A stretch of 64,000 nucleotides of DNA from Phaseolus vulgaris (Eukaryota; Streptophyta; Magnoliopsida; Fabales; Fabaceae): contig NC_023758.2 in NCBI RefSeq assembly GCF_000499845.2, positions 17,684,088 through 17,748,087 of the forward strand, given 5' to 3'. Below are positions 29,466-42,419 of the stretch, in pieces. The first letter of the stretch is position 1. Each line of letters opens with the position of its first letter. The notes below the pieces were generated by a model, which worked only from the letters and a program-made list of their open reading frames with translations, searched no databases and was not told the origin of the DNA. The translations under genes were made by a program, and so were the position numbers.

Positions 29466-32400
29466 TCTTTGATTAACATAACATTTTAAAATTTTAAATT
29501 CATTATATAGAACATATTGGGATTCAAATATTCATACCCCAGGTTGTTGAAACTGACCAAGCTTCCCCTGGAGTTCTTCAACTATCACCTAATTTGAAGG
29601 TGTTTCAATCAGTGCTAGGTGGGTAATGCAGGAGAAGGAGAACCTCTCACCACACAATGTCTTACCTAACAAATTTTGAATGCACAGTCATCTGAATTAT
29701 GTCCAAATATTGTTGTATTGTAGTTGGTCCATTTCATTCTAATTAGTAGTTGAAGAGTTAACCATTGAACCTATAGTACCCCTAGCTAGGTAGCTAGTGG
29801 AGCAGTAAGAGATTCCTGTATCTCTATATGACCCCACAGATATTCTCTCAAAGGAAAGTTAGGAAGAGCAACATGGATCTTGCAATTGGTTGTGTACACA
29901 TTTGGTTGCAACACCTTTTGGTAGAAAGGCTAAATGAGTCTCTCATCATGCTCTCTTGTTTTGTATAATGTGAATGTCAATGGGTTAATTGAATAATTGG
30001 AATCATCCATTTGTACTTATCACCATGATTGCCCCCACTTAAGCCCCTCAATTCCTACATCTAATCATGGTTTAGCCTCTTCAATTTCTTAAAGCAACAT
30101 TTATCACCTAAACAGCTAAATTGTCATCATTATTTCATCTGTGGAACTTGATTATCTCAAGATTCTAGAGGATTCCTTGTCAAGAAAGGGGGACAACAGT
30201 ACAATGCAACCATAACCACATTTCTAAAGTCACTGCATTCTTCAAAAGAGAAGAGGCAAATGAAAGAGCCTCTTTTTCCTCAGTGTTAGTTTTGGGCCTC
30301 AAATATTGGCTCAAAAGCTGTGTTGTGTGCCAAAGGGTGGTCCTCACAACTTTTGCCAAACATGCCTCTAAAAGATAGCTACTGAAATAAGTGTGAAAGA
30401 ATCTTGCTTCTGCTGCATAACCAAATATGTAGCTGTTACAAATTTGAAGCACATATGGATCATTCATTCATGCATGCTTATAACCTAAGGTCCAAACCAC
30501 TTAGCATCATGTGTGGTGTGCCAAAAACTTGGTTTTTTGTTATTGGATTTAGTAAGAGAATGAATGTGGGAATATGGATAATGTCTATCTAGTTAAAAGT
30601 TAATCTTCCTATTGTGTTGTCTATTTCATGGTCTTGGGTGGCTCTTGAAACTTATACAATTTCCTTAACTCAAACTAGAGTCAAATATAAGGGTGAAATT
30701 TTAGATTTTGTTTCCCAAATTTTCTTTATGTTTTAAATTTTCTATTCTCTCTTCTAGAAGTTGAGAACATCTAGAAAAAGTAACAAAATTTGTTCCTCAC
30801 ATTTGTTCCCTTTTCTCTTGCTCACTTCTTTCTTTAGTCTCATTACGCACCATACTCAAGAAGGGTCATTAACCTAACTAAAACCAAAGGTGTAATCAAT
30901 ATCTTGTTTTTTTTACAGCAACAATATTTAGTTAAGTTAAAAAAAATTATAAATACAATAGTTTTTTTTATAAAAAAGTTTTATGTTAAACATCATTATG
31001 TTACTTGACATCTCAGCTAATCTGACACTTATATGTTAACAAAAATGATACATAACACTATACCTATTAATAAAAAATTCTAAAAACAAATTATATGGAA
31101 GTCTATTATACCAATGAAATGATTATTTATGAATAAATCCTAAATTAGTCGTATAAATACAATAGTTTAATGTTACAAATATTATTTCATATTGATTTTA
31201 CATTAAAAAAAAAGAAAAAATAGTCTATGCTACCCATTTTTTGCGTGCAAGTTCAATAAGTAATCACTAATAAGTTTGTGGACGTTGTTAACCAATGTCT
31301 AAAGGATAAATGAATTAACCGTGATTTTTGTTGAAAGAATCGTGATTAAATTAGCATAAGTTGTCTAGTGGGAGAGAAAAAAAATTTAAAATAATTTAAA
31401 AATAATTGTAAGATTTATTGTACAAGTGTTTCCTAACCATTTTTTTATTCATCTTTCCGTTATTTTTCTCTAACTAAACATAATTAACTTTCGCTTTATT
31501 TCTCAATTATTTGCACTCTCTATACTTTCTCAAACAGGGTATACCGAGATTTTTTTATTATTATTAAAAATCATATAAAAACACATTAAAGATTCATAGA
31601 ATACTATTTTACACATTTCTAGATTTTTTTAATCAGTGTCCTAAACACACTTGTTAATATTTGCCTAAGTTTATTAAAAGGTGTACTTGACTATTTTGAT
31701 AATGATAAAAAAAATTACAATATTAGTGTATATAAATTACATTACATTAAATTAAATTAACATTTATTAACTTCTTAATACTCTTATAGCAATATGCTTT
31801 ATAAAAAAAAAAAAAGACTCGTAAGGCAATTTGAAAAAAACTAGTACTCTTAATACATTTAATAGTAAGATTCTACAAAAATTTCTTTAGAAACAAAGTT
31901 AACAGTAGTAAATTGAATTGAATTGCATAAAAAAATAAATTACTTAAAAAAACTATTGATTTTTAATATTAATTTAGAAGTAAATATAACTATTTGAACT
32001 AAATTGGATATGAGATTGGAAAATATGTTATAAAATAAGAAGTACACTAGTAATAGCTTAAATAATTTAAGTTATTCAAAAAAAATTAAAATAATTGAAT
32101 TGGAATTTTATGCACCTTTTTTTATTTTTAAAATTGCATAATTCAGAAATTTATTTTAAAAAATGTAAAAATAATTTAATTGGAATCACTTTACCCAAAT
32201 TATCCTGTAGTTCAATTTATTTAAATTATAATTTAGTTAAATTCACTTAAACCATTATTTAATTGAGTTAATTAATTCAATTAAATTCATTTAAAGAATT
32301 ATATTATTAAATTTAGTTGGATGGAAAAAAGTTTTAAATTTGAATTCAGTTTTATAATGATTATATTTTGTTCACGTTAGTCATACTCATTGGAGTTGTG

Positions 32401-33539
32401 GATGAAGTCGGTTATTGCTACCCACATTTTATTGAAAGAGAGATTAGAGCCAAAGGCAGAAAAAAAGAAGGTAGTGGTGTGTTATCTTTAATAGAGGATC
32501 AAAAAATTGATAGAAACTCCTTGTTTTTGTCTTCTTCTTCTTTTTCACTACAAATAATCATTATTTTAAGACTTTTTCCAAATTTGTGATGAATCAATTT
32601 GTACTCTTAAAACAATTGGTTAAGAATCTATTTGAATAAAATAAAATTTATTTTTTATATGTTAAAAATAGTTTATACATGAATTAAATTGTAAACAATT
32701 TCTCTTATAATTTTTTTAAAATTATATTTTTAACTTGTGCTTAAGTTAATTTTAGTTTATAAAAAATAATTATATATTTCTCTTCTAATATTTTTTATCA
32801 AAAAATTAATATCAACTATATTATAATATTATTTTAGATTACAAGTTTACCATCACATATATATTTTCGTGTATTACATTTTCATCTAAATCAACTTGAG
32901 ATTTTTTTTATTGTAAAAATATTATCAATAATAAATACAAAATTTCAATAGTCATTTCTTGCATCCTAGTTTTATAATTGATATTGACTATACGAATACC
33001 TAATAAAATTTACATAATATATATGCAATATTATTATATCAAAGTTTAATACATCTTTTAATTTAATTTTTTAGTTACGTATTTAACAATAAAGTAAGTT
33101 TCATCATACAATGTTTTGTTTAGATGAATAAACAAAAATATGTTGTTATTACAACTTCATTTAATAGGACAAACACAAATGTATATGTTTCATTTGATCG
33201 GATAGATACGAGTGTCTTACTTACATACTTTATCTGAAAAACTTTTATTTCGACAAACAAAGTTGATACATAGTCTAAGTATTCATAGTACACATCTAAG
33301 ACTAATAAATGTTTATTCTATGAGTGCAAGGAATGTTTAGTAAGTGCAAATAATTAGTAAATTTATATGAGAAAGAATTGGTCCCTTTTGGGTTTTAATT
33401 GTTGTTTAGGATAGCAATCACCCATAATTTCATAATCTTTGAATCCAAATATATGTTTTTGAGTCATGAAACAAATGAAGTCATTTAATCTTAATTTTGT
33501 ATAAATTTAAGGTAATTAAAGAAGAAGAAATTAAAAAAT
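29466..33539. other. Intergenic DNA right of the tRNA gene
   Basis: From 29500 to 30600 the sequence is less AT-rich and non-repetitive, with a minus reading frame at 30180-30467 (95 codons) that I cannot assign; it may be a chance frame or a fragment of an unannotated transcript. From 30650 to 33500 it is strongly AT-rich with no coding or RNA gene visible. Confidence 0.45.
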
Positions 33540-34400
33540 TGGAAGATGCGTGAAAGGAAGCATTAGAAGATAGAAAAGAGAAGCTTCAATGTTGAACTTC
33601 TCAAGCCAAAACTCTCTCAAGCAAGAATGTCTTGCTTAGGCGAGAATTGTCCATACGCAAGGATGGTTGTAGGTCAGCTCGCTCAAGATAATTTCATCTC
33701 ACTTAGGCGAAATTGGCTCGCTTAAGCAAAAATTGTCTATAAAGTTGGTGTTTTTCATCATGAATCTCGCTTAAGCGAAAAAACTTTTTCTCAGGATAAG
33801 CATTCTTCTAGCTTGAGCGAGATTTGGTTAGCTTAAGTCAACATTCATTAACCCAAATGACAAACATGGTTAAGATAGAGGAAAAGGGAGAGAAAAAAGA
33901 AAAAAAAAAAATTGGCAACCTTGAAGCTCTGAAGAAAACAAAAAGCTCTCTATATCTTTCTTGTGCAATCCATCCCATCTTGATGTTTGTAATGGCTACC
34001 ATGAGTAGCTAACTTCCTTCCTTGGGATTGAATGTAATCTATTCGAACGAACTCATATGAATTTTTATGATATATATAGTACTCTATTTCTACTTGATAT
34101 TGGCTTTTCATTTTGTGCTTAATGTTAGATTCCATCTGATCAATGCATTCTCGAGTTTCATTCTTATATTTATTTAGAAAGTATTTATGAGAATCTGACC
34201 TAAATGAAGATACTTCATATATTTTGATATTAGGAATAGATTTTAATATATTAATTGTTTTACAACATCTGATCTTAATGTTGGGTAATTTGCTAGATAA
34301 TTGAGAAATCAGTGTTTAGAAAATTTTCTCATGAATTACATGCTTGAGGAATTAGTATGAATGATTTAACATGTTGCATGAATATCAAGTAGTTTTGAGC
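33540..34400 (+). repeat. Probable gypsy LTR remnant
   Basis: Contains repeated CTCGCTTAAGCGA-type palindromes (33600-33840). A moderately GC-rich block with ATGGCTACCATGAGTAGCTA (33992-34011) follows. I associate that type of sequence with LTRs of plant gypsy elements, from general familiarity only. Boundaries and partner LTR were not found. Confidence 0.35.
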
Positions 34401-34539
34401 ATTATATATTTACATCAAGAGTGGAATAAGACTGTCGTATAATCTTTTGTGATTCAATCTGTATCAGGTGTGATCTTTCCTTATTCTCTCTTGATCTGTA
34501 TTTCTGTAAAGAATTGTGTTTCACAAAGTTAAAGGATGT

Positions 34540-34860
34540 TCTGATCTGTGGTGTGTGTGTGTGTCTGTGTGATTGTAATATGTGATTGATTACATAGTGG
34601 AATATCAGTGGTTTCTGGGGACTGGATGTAGCTCTTGGTGTAAGAGTGAACCAATATAAATTTGTTTGTGTGATTCTCTCTTTCCCTAATCTCAATTATA
34701 TTTGTTTTGAGTTGTTTTTACAAACTTCTGATAAAAACAACCGGTTGAATCGCAAAACCAACCGGTTGATTTTCTAGAAATCAACTAAAACAGTTTTGTA
34801 ACTTCAAAGTTTGCAAAAAATGTTTAAAAACAATTCACCCCCCTCTTGTTTTAAGCTTAC
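34540..34860 (+). repeat. LTR-like segment with AACCGGTTGA motifs
   Basis: A GT microsatellite (34552-34564) is followed by TGTAAGAGTGAACCAATATA and then AACAACCGGTTGAAT and CCAACCGGTTGATT (34738-34772). The segment ends in a CACCCCCCTCTTG phrase. A diverged relative in the opposite sense may lie at 43530-43690. This resembles LTR tails of SIRE/Maximus-type copia elements, but no element body is present. Confidence 0.35.
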
Positions 34861-36198
34861 AATTCTATCAATTAAGACATCAAGTGATGAGAATTTAAAA
34901 GGGAATTTATTGTATCATAACATATTGGAGTTTGAAAGAGTGAATTAGAGAACACATGTTAAAGTAAACATATACTTTAAACCCACCTAATTCATGCAGT
35001 TGAGGATACATACCCGAGGTGCTAAAACAAGTCAGGTGTTAATATATATGATGGAGAATACTTAATATGAGTCTTCCAAAAGGTATAAGTAGATATTCCC
35101 TAATAAATATCCTAGATATATGGATCTATGATGAGTGATATGTACATATATTGTAGACTTTATGGATTTTCTTTAGTTTGTTTTTTATAGCTTACCATTG
35201 CATTGTTGTCAGGTCATGGTTTGCTGAATGTATTAAATACATGAGCAAACATAGATTCAGACTCTATAGCTACATCGGGAAGGATGTAAGGGAAGGATGT
35301 AGTAAGATAACCATAATGTTATGCTTTATTTTCTTATGTGAGACGAATCCTAATGTGAGTTTATTTGTTTTACAGATTCCCTGTTTAGTTTAACTCCTAT
35401 ATGTAAAGTTTTTTTCTTTTATCAACCTTTTTTTTTGTCAACCTTCCTTCTTCGCATAAATCATTTATATGTAAAGTTTAGAAGAAAAGAGTTATTGAAA
35501 ATTCTTTTGGAGTTATTGTAAGGTTATACACCTTTCATATTCTTTGTCTTGCATCTAACTATATTAAATGTTCTTCATATAACATTAAATATGTGTGATT
35601 TATTTACTTAACTCCTTTACACGACATAACTTATTATACCTAAGATAGGTAGTTTCTTTTCAGCTTTGAGTAAAGAATTGAGTCTAACACAACTAACTGA
35701 CTTCGCAGGATTGTTATTCCATCTTCTTAGAAAATTTGTTTGCGTGAAATAACTTTAAACATATTCTTCAAGAAATCTTGATATAGACATTTCAATGTGA
35801 TATTCTCTTAAGAGAAATGAAGAGATGAGCATTGTTGATTCTTTTGGCAAGTGCATCAAGTAAACTATAATATAGTGCTTTGAAGTAGGAATGTCAAATC
35901 CATAAGGAACAATTTCTATTAAAATTTTACAGTGTAACATTCACTATATGAACATGGGTAATAATGTTGTTCATAATAGATTGAAATTATAAAAGTGACT
36001 TTGCATATGAAATTAAAAAGTAACAAAACATTTTTACTAGAAGATTCAGTCAACAAGGTTGAGATTGAATTCAAGCAAGTTCAAACAAAGTTTGATGTAA
36101 ATCTTGGAGAAAATTGTTTTCAAAATATTAATGTTTGATCTTCTTAGCCAGGAGCGTTAACACCACTTATATATACTCCAAACAGCAGTTAAACGCAT
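34861..36198. other. AT-rich intergenic DNA
   Basis: No gene, RNA or repeat structure that I can support. Short open frames have no recognisable content. Confidence 0.5.
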
Positions 36199-36339
36199 TT
36201 AGGGCCTATTTGGATCCAGACGAGGATTAGCGAAGAAAGAGAAAGTGGAATGCAAGTTGGAAAAACGATGTAAGAAATGAATAAAAACGCGAAAAACAAT
36301 ACCAATTTTTTCTTTAAAACCACTACAAAAAAATCACTT

Positions 36340-36885
36340 TTAGCGACCACCTAATTCGGTCGCTAACAATACTATAATCGGTTGCTAAATGGATCTGCGA
36401 CCGAAATAGTCACCAAATAAAGATGGAAGCGAAAACCCTAGCGCAAAACCTTTAGCGACTGAATTATAAAGTGGTCGCTAATTTGCAACCGATATTTCGG
36501 TGGCGATATCGGTCCCAGAATATTTGGTCACCAAAGTTTAGAAACCAACTTAACAACCAAAATTTCGGTGACTAAATCAGTTGCAGAAAATTTGGTCACC
36601 AAAATTCAGAAACCAAATTAGCGACCAAAATTTTATAAAAAAAAATTGGTGGTTGAAATAGAGGTGATAGCGACCACTATTTTCGATCGCTAATGGATCA
36701 AAATAATTAATTTTTAAAAAAACTTTTGGTGGCTAATTCGGTGGCTAAATGGAGACCCCTTTTGCAAATGATTTGATTTCGGTGGCTAAATATTTTTCTT
36801 AATTACAGCGACCAATTCTATTTCGGTTGCTAAATTTTTTTTTTGTAAATATAGCCACCAAATCAGTTTCGGTGGCTATTTTTAT
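36340..36885. repeat. Left subterminal repeat array of the CACTA element
   Basis: More than a dozen copies in both orientations of TTAGCGACC, GGTCGCTAA, GGTGGCTAA and CGGTTGCTAA variants. They probably bind the element's transposase, by analogy with Spm subterminal motifs. Confidence 0.8.
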
Positions 36886-37102
36886 ATGTATGAACTATTT
36901 AAAATGGTATTTTAACCATTTTATAAAAAAATTCAAACTTGCTTATAGATACTCAAAATTCAATCAAGCTAAATACGAATGAACATCAAATACATAGTTT
37001 AAGAAGGAGTTGTACTTAAATTAAAAGTAAATCGTATTACACAACGAAAAGTATTAAAAACTAGTTAAAAGAGTCAAATCTATTATATAATTCAGCATGC
37101 AA

Positions 37103-37576
37103 CTAATCTTCTTCTGAACTATCATCTTTAATGTTGTCTCCTTTATGATGTCCACTGGTAGTAGGATTTGAAGAACCTGATATGAGATTATTCATTTGAA
37201 TGTGTTGCATGATTTGTTGCATCTGCTCATTTTGTTTGCGCATCAGGTCATCTTGTTTGCGCATGCGTTCACTCTGCTCTTCATGAGTTTTCATCAATAG
37301 CTCCATCTTTTCTTCAAGAGTCCGCTCCTTGACATGTTTTGTCATAAGTTCATCATTTAACTTTTGAATAATCTCATGCATTTCTTCTATTTGATGGACT
37401 ATTGGAGCTTGGCTTGTAGTCGAGTGAGCACTTGTTGAACTATTAAACCTTTTGCTCAATATACCAAGACCATAGACATTACATTTCTTATTTCCACCTC
37501 CAACAACATCAATGTATATTTCATTGTCATCAATAGAGGCAATATGAGAGTTTTGCGAAGATTCGCTTTCAAGCAT
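37103..37576 (-). pseudogene. CACTA-encoded protein, C-terminal coiled-coil part
   Basis: Open for 157 codons. It starts with acidic and serine-rich sequence including DDNEIYIDVVGGGNKKCNVY (the type of phrase found in plant Spm 'Transposase_24' proteins), then GLG, a low-complexity stretch, and a coiled coil (about residues 60-125) rich in E, K, M and Q with repeated RKQ and MQQIMQ. It ends in an acidic SSEED tail. Upstream on the minus strand KYKKRREESQQQ runs directly into a TAA before the first ATG, so the N-terminal part is separated by a stop. The domain assignment is from resemblance only. Confidence 0.55.
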
Positions 37577-37580
37577 TTAC

Positions 37581-37717
37581 TGTTGTTGGGATTCTTCTCG
37601 ACGTTTCTTATATTTCTCCTGAAAATGAAATCAAATTGATTATTTTGCTGTTGTCGGGATTCTTCTCAACGTTTCTTATATTTCTCCTGAAAATGAAATC
37701 AAATTGATTATTGCGAA
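37581..37717. repeat. 68-bp tandem duplication in the CACTA coding region
   Basis: TGTTGTTGGGATTCTTCTCG at 37581 is repeated as TGTTGTCGGGATTCTTCTCA at 37649; the copies run on through GAAATCAAATTGATTATT. It duplicates the KYKKRREES coding segment and the adjacent sequence. Confidence 0.85.
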
Positions 37718-37740
37718 GAAAACATATAGTAAAAATAAAT

Positions 37741-37989
37741 TTATAACTTAAATTTTAAACATACTGCAAGGTCGCGAGTCTTGTCATTGACCCATTGTCC
37801 AATCTTCAATTTCCACTGACTTCTTAGCTTGGAAAAAATTATTAACCATTCGATAATATTTGGGCATAGTCTCCCCATAAGTTGAACCATTCTATTGAAA
37901 CATCCTTCAGACATATTATAATCAGATTTCAAGCTTAGAGCTTCCAAAGAAACTGACAATTCTGAGTGATTCTTGCATCCTTCCCACAA
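37741..37989 (-). pseudogene. CACTA-encoded protein fragment
   Basis: An 82-codon minus frame with EGCKNHSELSVSLEALSLKS, a stretch with NMSEGCFNRMVQLM, and then LCPNI. This resembles the N-terminal region of the TNP2-type CACTA transposase, where a cysteine and a SEL phrase precede a conserved helix and a PK..Y block. Only this piece is left; flanking frames are closed. It is tentative, supported mainly by its position inside a CACTA element. Confidence 0.4.
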
Positions 37990-40619
37990 GGGTGCACCAC
38001 TTTCTACCTTCGGGGATTTCCATTAATGCAATCTGACTACAACAAATTCCTAATGTATACACTTGTTTTAGGAGAGAGAAAACAGGACACTAAATGGAGA
38101 AAGTAAAAAATGCAAATATGAAAGTATTGGGTTGACAGGAAGAGAAGCATACATTTGTTGGTTCACTTTGTAACTGATCTTGTGAAGAGGTTCTATTATT
38201 TATATAGAGTTGTTGCTATATATATTTTTCCTGTAGACAAGAGAGATGAAAAATGTCATATTGAATCAAAAGATCATTAAAATAAGTAAAACTAGCTTCA
38301 GCTTAATAATAAAGGTTTAGTCACCCTATAGTCCGAATGCAAGTTAATTGTTCATGGTGAAAAAATTAAATTGAATTAACTCATACATTTGGAATAATAG
38401 TTTCCAAAAAAGAAAGTGTAAAGAAAAGAACTAAACTTGTCTGACACAAATTATTGGGATCAACATGGATCACTAACTATTTAGTAATTATTGTGTGTTT
38501 CCCCTAAAAACATATCAACTATTTTCCTGTAAATTTGATAGATATCAATGAAGTTCTAAAAATAACATCAACCATATAACCATATATTAAGAGATGATAG
38601 ATAAATAATATAGGGAAAAAGATTTGTTATCATCTTTGTTTTCAATATCATGGTAAGAAGACCATTTTAGAACTAGAGCGTTCGATATAGAGACTATACA
38701 AACAAGTGCAAGAGCTAAAAAAAGTGAAATTAATTTAATTTATAAAATTGTTGAAAGTGGAGTTCTCATCATATAAAACTAAAATTTAATTTCAAAAATT
38801 CACTAAGAATAATATGAAAATCAATATATTATAAAATATAATTTTGAATCAGAATGAGAACTTAGCACAAATGCTAATCATATAAATTCATTTAGAAAAA
38901 AAAAAGTAAAAAACTTCACATACAAAACTCACTTAATAAATAACATCTCAGCTAATTTGTATTTGATAAATATTTTACAAACTAAATTCAAAAATTACAT
39001 TTCTTCACTTCATTTAGTAATAGACAAAAAAAAGCTATATGTAATGTAAAATAATTTGATGTTATCATTGAAACACAATATCTAACGTATAAAAAATTAA
39101 ATATTGATTTTTTCTGTAATTATAAAACTATTTAAACATGTGAATGCATAACAAATGAACTCCAAAACAATCACTTGCTAATAATTATTTGAAAACAAAA
39201 GTATAAAAGAAAAAGTAAGGACATGAATACACGTTAGAACATGCAGGGCTATGAAATAATGAAGACAAGTTGGATGAAGTGCAAAAATCTAAATTTGACA
39301 AGATTTTGACCTCATACAGCTGCAAAAAAAATATAAGTTTAAATAACCCGATAGAGGCAAATTTATGGCTAGTAAGAGTCTGAATGAAATAAAACTAAGA
39401 AAAAAAATTGTAGTCATTTCCAAATATGATGTGAAGGGGAAATAGCAAAGGGCATCATACAATGATTGAGTAAAGCAGTTGTGGAACAAGCTCAGTCAGT
39501 CCAGCAGAAAGCCATCTTCCCCTTCACTAAGTCAACTAGTAGCTAAAAAAACTAGTTCAACACCCATTGATCTCACATATAATGCTCCTAAACCAGGTGG
39601 GAACATGAACCCCAAAGAATTTAAAAATGCAGTCGAGGGAAATTCGGGGAGTAAAAACAAAAAATAATCCCCATATTAAAGTAAACTACTATCCCACCAT
39701 TGGAGTAGGAACATTACACCCCATATAAACAAGTAATCACAAGAGTAATGCTACTAGCTCCAAAACACAAAAATATAAATGCGCCCTTGAGTATCAAGTT
39801 AGTCTCAGTTTAACTAAAGCCAATTATTTTCTTTCCCATTTTGAGTATTGTTTACTCAATTAACTGGATAGATACAACTGAACTAGTAAATTGGAGTTCG
39901 GTTTTCCTCTTTTTATTGCAGTCATGCACAGACAGAATACACCATCTGTATTTTTGTAAATTCAGGTTAGCCTTAAAGGTGAAGATTTAGGTCCATCAAG
40001 TGGAAGCTCTGGACAGTGGAACTCACAATCTGAGTATTGCATGTTGCTATGCCATATCTACAGAGATCACACGAGTGCTTTCAGAAAGGTGGATCACTGA
40101 TGACAAATATCAAAACCAGTTTTCTAAAACACGTAATTGCCTGTCCTAAACGCAGACTTTTTTTTTTCTTAGTAGGTTGCTCCAAAACTTGTCTTCCAGA
40201 TGATTTTACCAGCATTTTACTTATCACCAATAATTAAAATGCAATAATTATTTTTAAAAGGTCTCTGCTCAAACACCAAAAAATTTACAAAACTAACCAG
40301 TTAAACCCAAATCAATCACATGCCTGAAAACACTAAAAAGAATCCCCTATCTTCCAAACATGAAAATTATTCAGTTGCAAACACTAACATAATAGCTCTG
40401 TTAGTAGAACCAGTGCAAAGCACTATGTTCAACTCACATTGGAACCTCATCAAACATAAACCCTTGTGTGATTGCAATGCTCAGAAACCTTCAAACAACA
40501 TTACAGAAGAAACAAGAAAAAGTAATGCCTACAACGATAACTTGTTTGATCGTTTAGCAATAAACCATCTTTCGCAAGCCTAGACAAAAGGATTGAGGTT
40601 AAAATTAATGCAAGCAATC
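37990..40619. other. CACTA interior without recognisable genes
   Basis: AT-rich internal sequence of the transposon. Small frames at 39479-39667, 40037-40237 and 40320-40583 have no domain I can identify. The transposase catalytic core was not found, so the copy is non-autonomous. Confidence 0.5.
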
Positions 40620-40628
40620 AAATACCTC

Positions 40629-40810
40629 CGTTCACACCTCCTCTCGCACCTTCGTTCGCCTTCGTTCGCACCTCCGTTCGCCTCCGCTCACACCTCCGTT
40701 TGCCTTTGTTTGTACCTCCGTTCGCACCACGACCACCACCCGCAACTTCCTCCCCCTCCGACCATCGCCTGCCGCTTCCTCCGCACCTTTGTTCACACCA
40801 CGACCAATAA
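40629..40810. repeat. CACCTCCGTTCGC-type minisatellite
   Basis: Imperfect tandem units built on CTCCGTTCGCAC / CTTCGTTCGC (about 10 in 40629-40735), then CCACGACCACCACCCG and a partial repeat of the same theme. It stands out as GC-rich in an AT-rich transposon interior, and the frames through it are low-complexity. Confidence 0.75.
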
Positions 40811-41379
40811 CTCTGTTTTGGGTATTTGGTGCCTTAAAAGCTACCTGCAGCTTCCAACTAACTCTGAAGCTTAAAAACAACAAATCTCAATGTTTTATCT
40901 AATTACATTATTTATTATTGCCAATGAATAAATAAGTATACATGTTGTATTAAAATTGTCACGTTCTTTATTTACTTAAACCACCTCTTTATAAATAATA
41001 TTAAAAAATGTAGCATTTATGTAAAATTAAAAAATAAATATTAAATAAGTATTTAAATATCTATGATAATAAATGTGGATATTTTAATTAATTAATTATT
41101 TTTCATACTAATACATTTCATGATTTCTAATTGGCAGATACCTCTGTTGATAATTTTTAATTAAAAAAATAGAAACAAGTGATAAAATTGTTATTAATAA
41201 AAAAAATTAAAAAATTATTTACAATTTAATTTGAAAATTTATTTATTTTTACAAAATTGAAGTTATTTTAAAGAGATCATTTTATTTAAATTTAATTATG
41301 TAGCGTAATTTATTTTTTTAAAGGATTAATTTTATTAATAATAATATTTTGTTATGTAATTTTATTTAGAATTTTTATA

Positions 41380-42178
41380 CACTAGTGCAGAAACATAAAA
41401 CAAATACGGCTATTTCGAATTTATAAATGCGGCTTTATAACCGCATTTGATCAACACGCACTTGTAAATCAAGAAATATAAATGCGGTTATATAGCCGCA
41501 TTTATAAATACCATTTACAAGTGCGGTTATTTGCTTTAACCGCACTACTATATGCCAAATCATTAAAAAAAATTAAAAATTTTAAAACATCGTCAATCTT
41601 GTGTGAAGCCAACGTTGATGAAGAGTCACGGGAGCGAACAACGGTGGCGACAGCAGAAGCGACGGAGGACAGGGAAGCAGCAACGGAGCAAACCAAAAAA
41701 TCCACAAGAAACCACGAAGACAATGAAAGAGTACTGAGCAATGCGATAAACCAAATAAACCAAACAATGTAAGAAAAACGAATGTCAGCCAACGAAACAG
41801 TGTTTTGAGACCACCAATGCAAGGAAAAAAACATATATAAGAAAAACGAAAAACATTTATGCATATATTTGTGAAGATGAAGAGGAAGAAAGAGAGTTCA
41901 AGAAACTTACATTCCACAAATGGAATGCAGATGCAGCAGAAGGAGACGAACTCAGAGTGCGAACGCGAAACGAAGGCAAAGATGACAAATAAAGTTTGAA
42001 ATTGTGTGTGGCGCGCTTCAAAATTTAGGGTAAAAAAGGATTTACGAATGCGGTTAAAGGTAAAACCGCATTCGTAAATCAAAATAATTTCAAAAATGTC
42101 ACCGCGTTTTTTACGAAAGCGGGTAGCACAAAAGTCGCACTAAATAAAGCGTATCCTTTTCTTCTTTTTGCACTAGTG
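41380..42178. mobile_element. Small non-autonomous CACTA element nested in the larger one
   Basis: The left end CACTAGTGCAGAAA and right end TTTTTGCACTAGTG are inverted copies, flanked by the 3-bp duplication ATA (41377-41379, 42179-42181). Subterminal copies of GCGGTTATA / TATAGCCGC / AAATGCGG occur at both ends (41407-41535 and 42050-42150). It is 799 bp with no transposase; frames in it (41482-41772 plus, 41502-42082 minus) have no recognisable domain. The terminal 8 bases CACTAGTG are themselves a palindrome. Confidence 0.85.
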
Positions 42179-42419
42179 ATATGAGCTGATATTTTAAAAA
42201 CAATATTTGATAAATTTTATTTAAATTTAAGAAATTACAAATATAATCGATACGTATTTTTTAAATAGAAAAAGAAACCAGTAATACAACTAATTATTTT
42301 TTAAACGGATGACTACTCATTAATATTCAAAGTGTGATCCTTGTATAGTTTTTTAAAATAAAAATGAATTATTATTATTATTATTATTAATAGTAGTAGT
42401 AGTAAAAAAATAATTATAT

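Noticed and set aside
30400..30422. AGAATCTTGCTTCTGCTGCAT resembles microRNA miR172 (17 of 21 positions)
   Set aside because: The four differing bases are in the middle and no complementary arm lies within a normal hairpin distance; the nearest CAAGATTCT is about 250 bp away and pairs over only nine bases.
30180..30467. 95-codon minus frame with a superficially protein-like composition
   Set aside because: No domain, no splice context, no related copy in the window; noted only as unassigned.
41502..42082. Minus frames of 120 and 166 codons rich in Phe, Cys and Leu
   Set aside because: They lie in a small non-autonomous CACTA element, overlap each other in different frames, and show no transposase motif.
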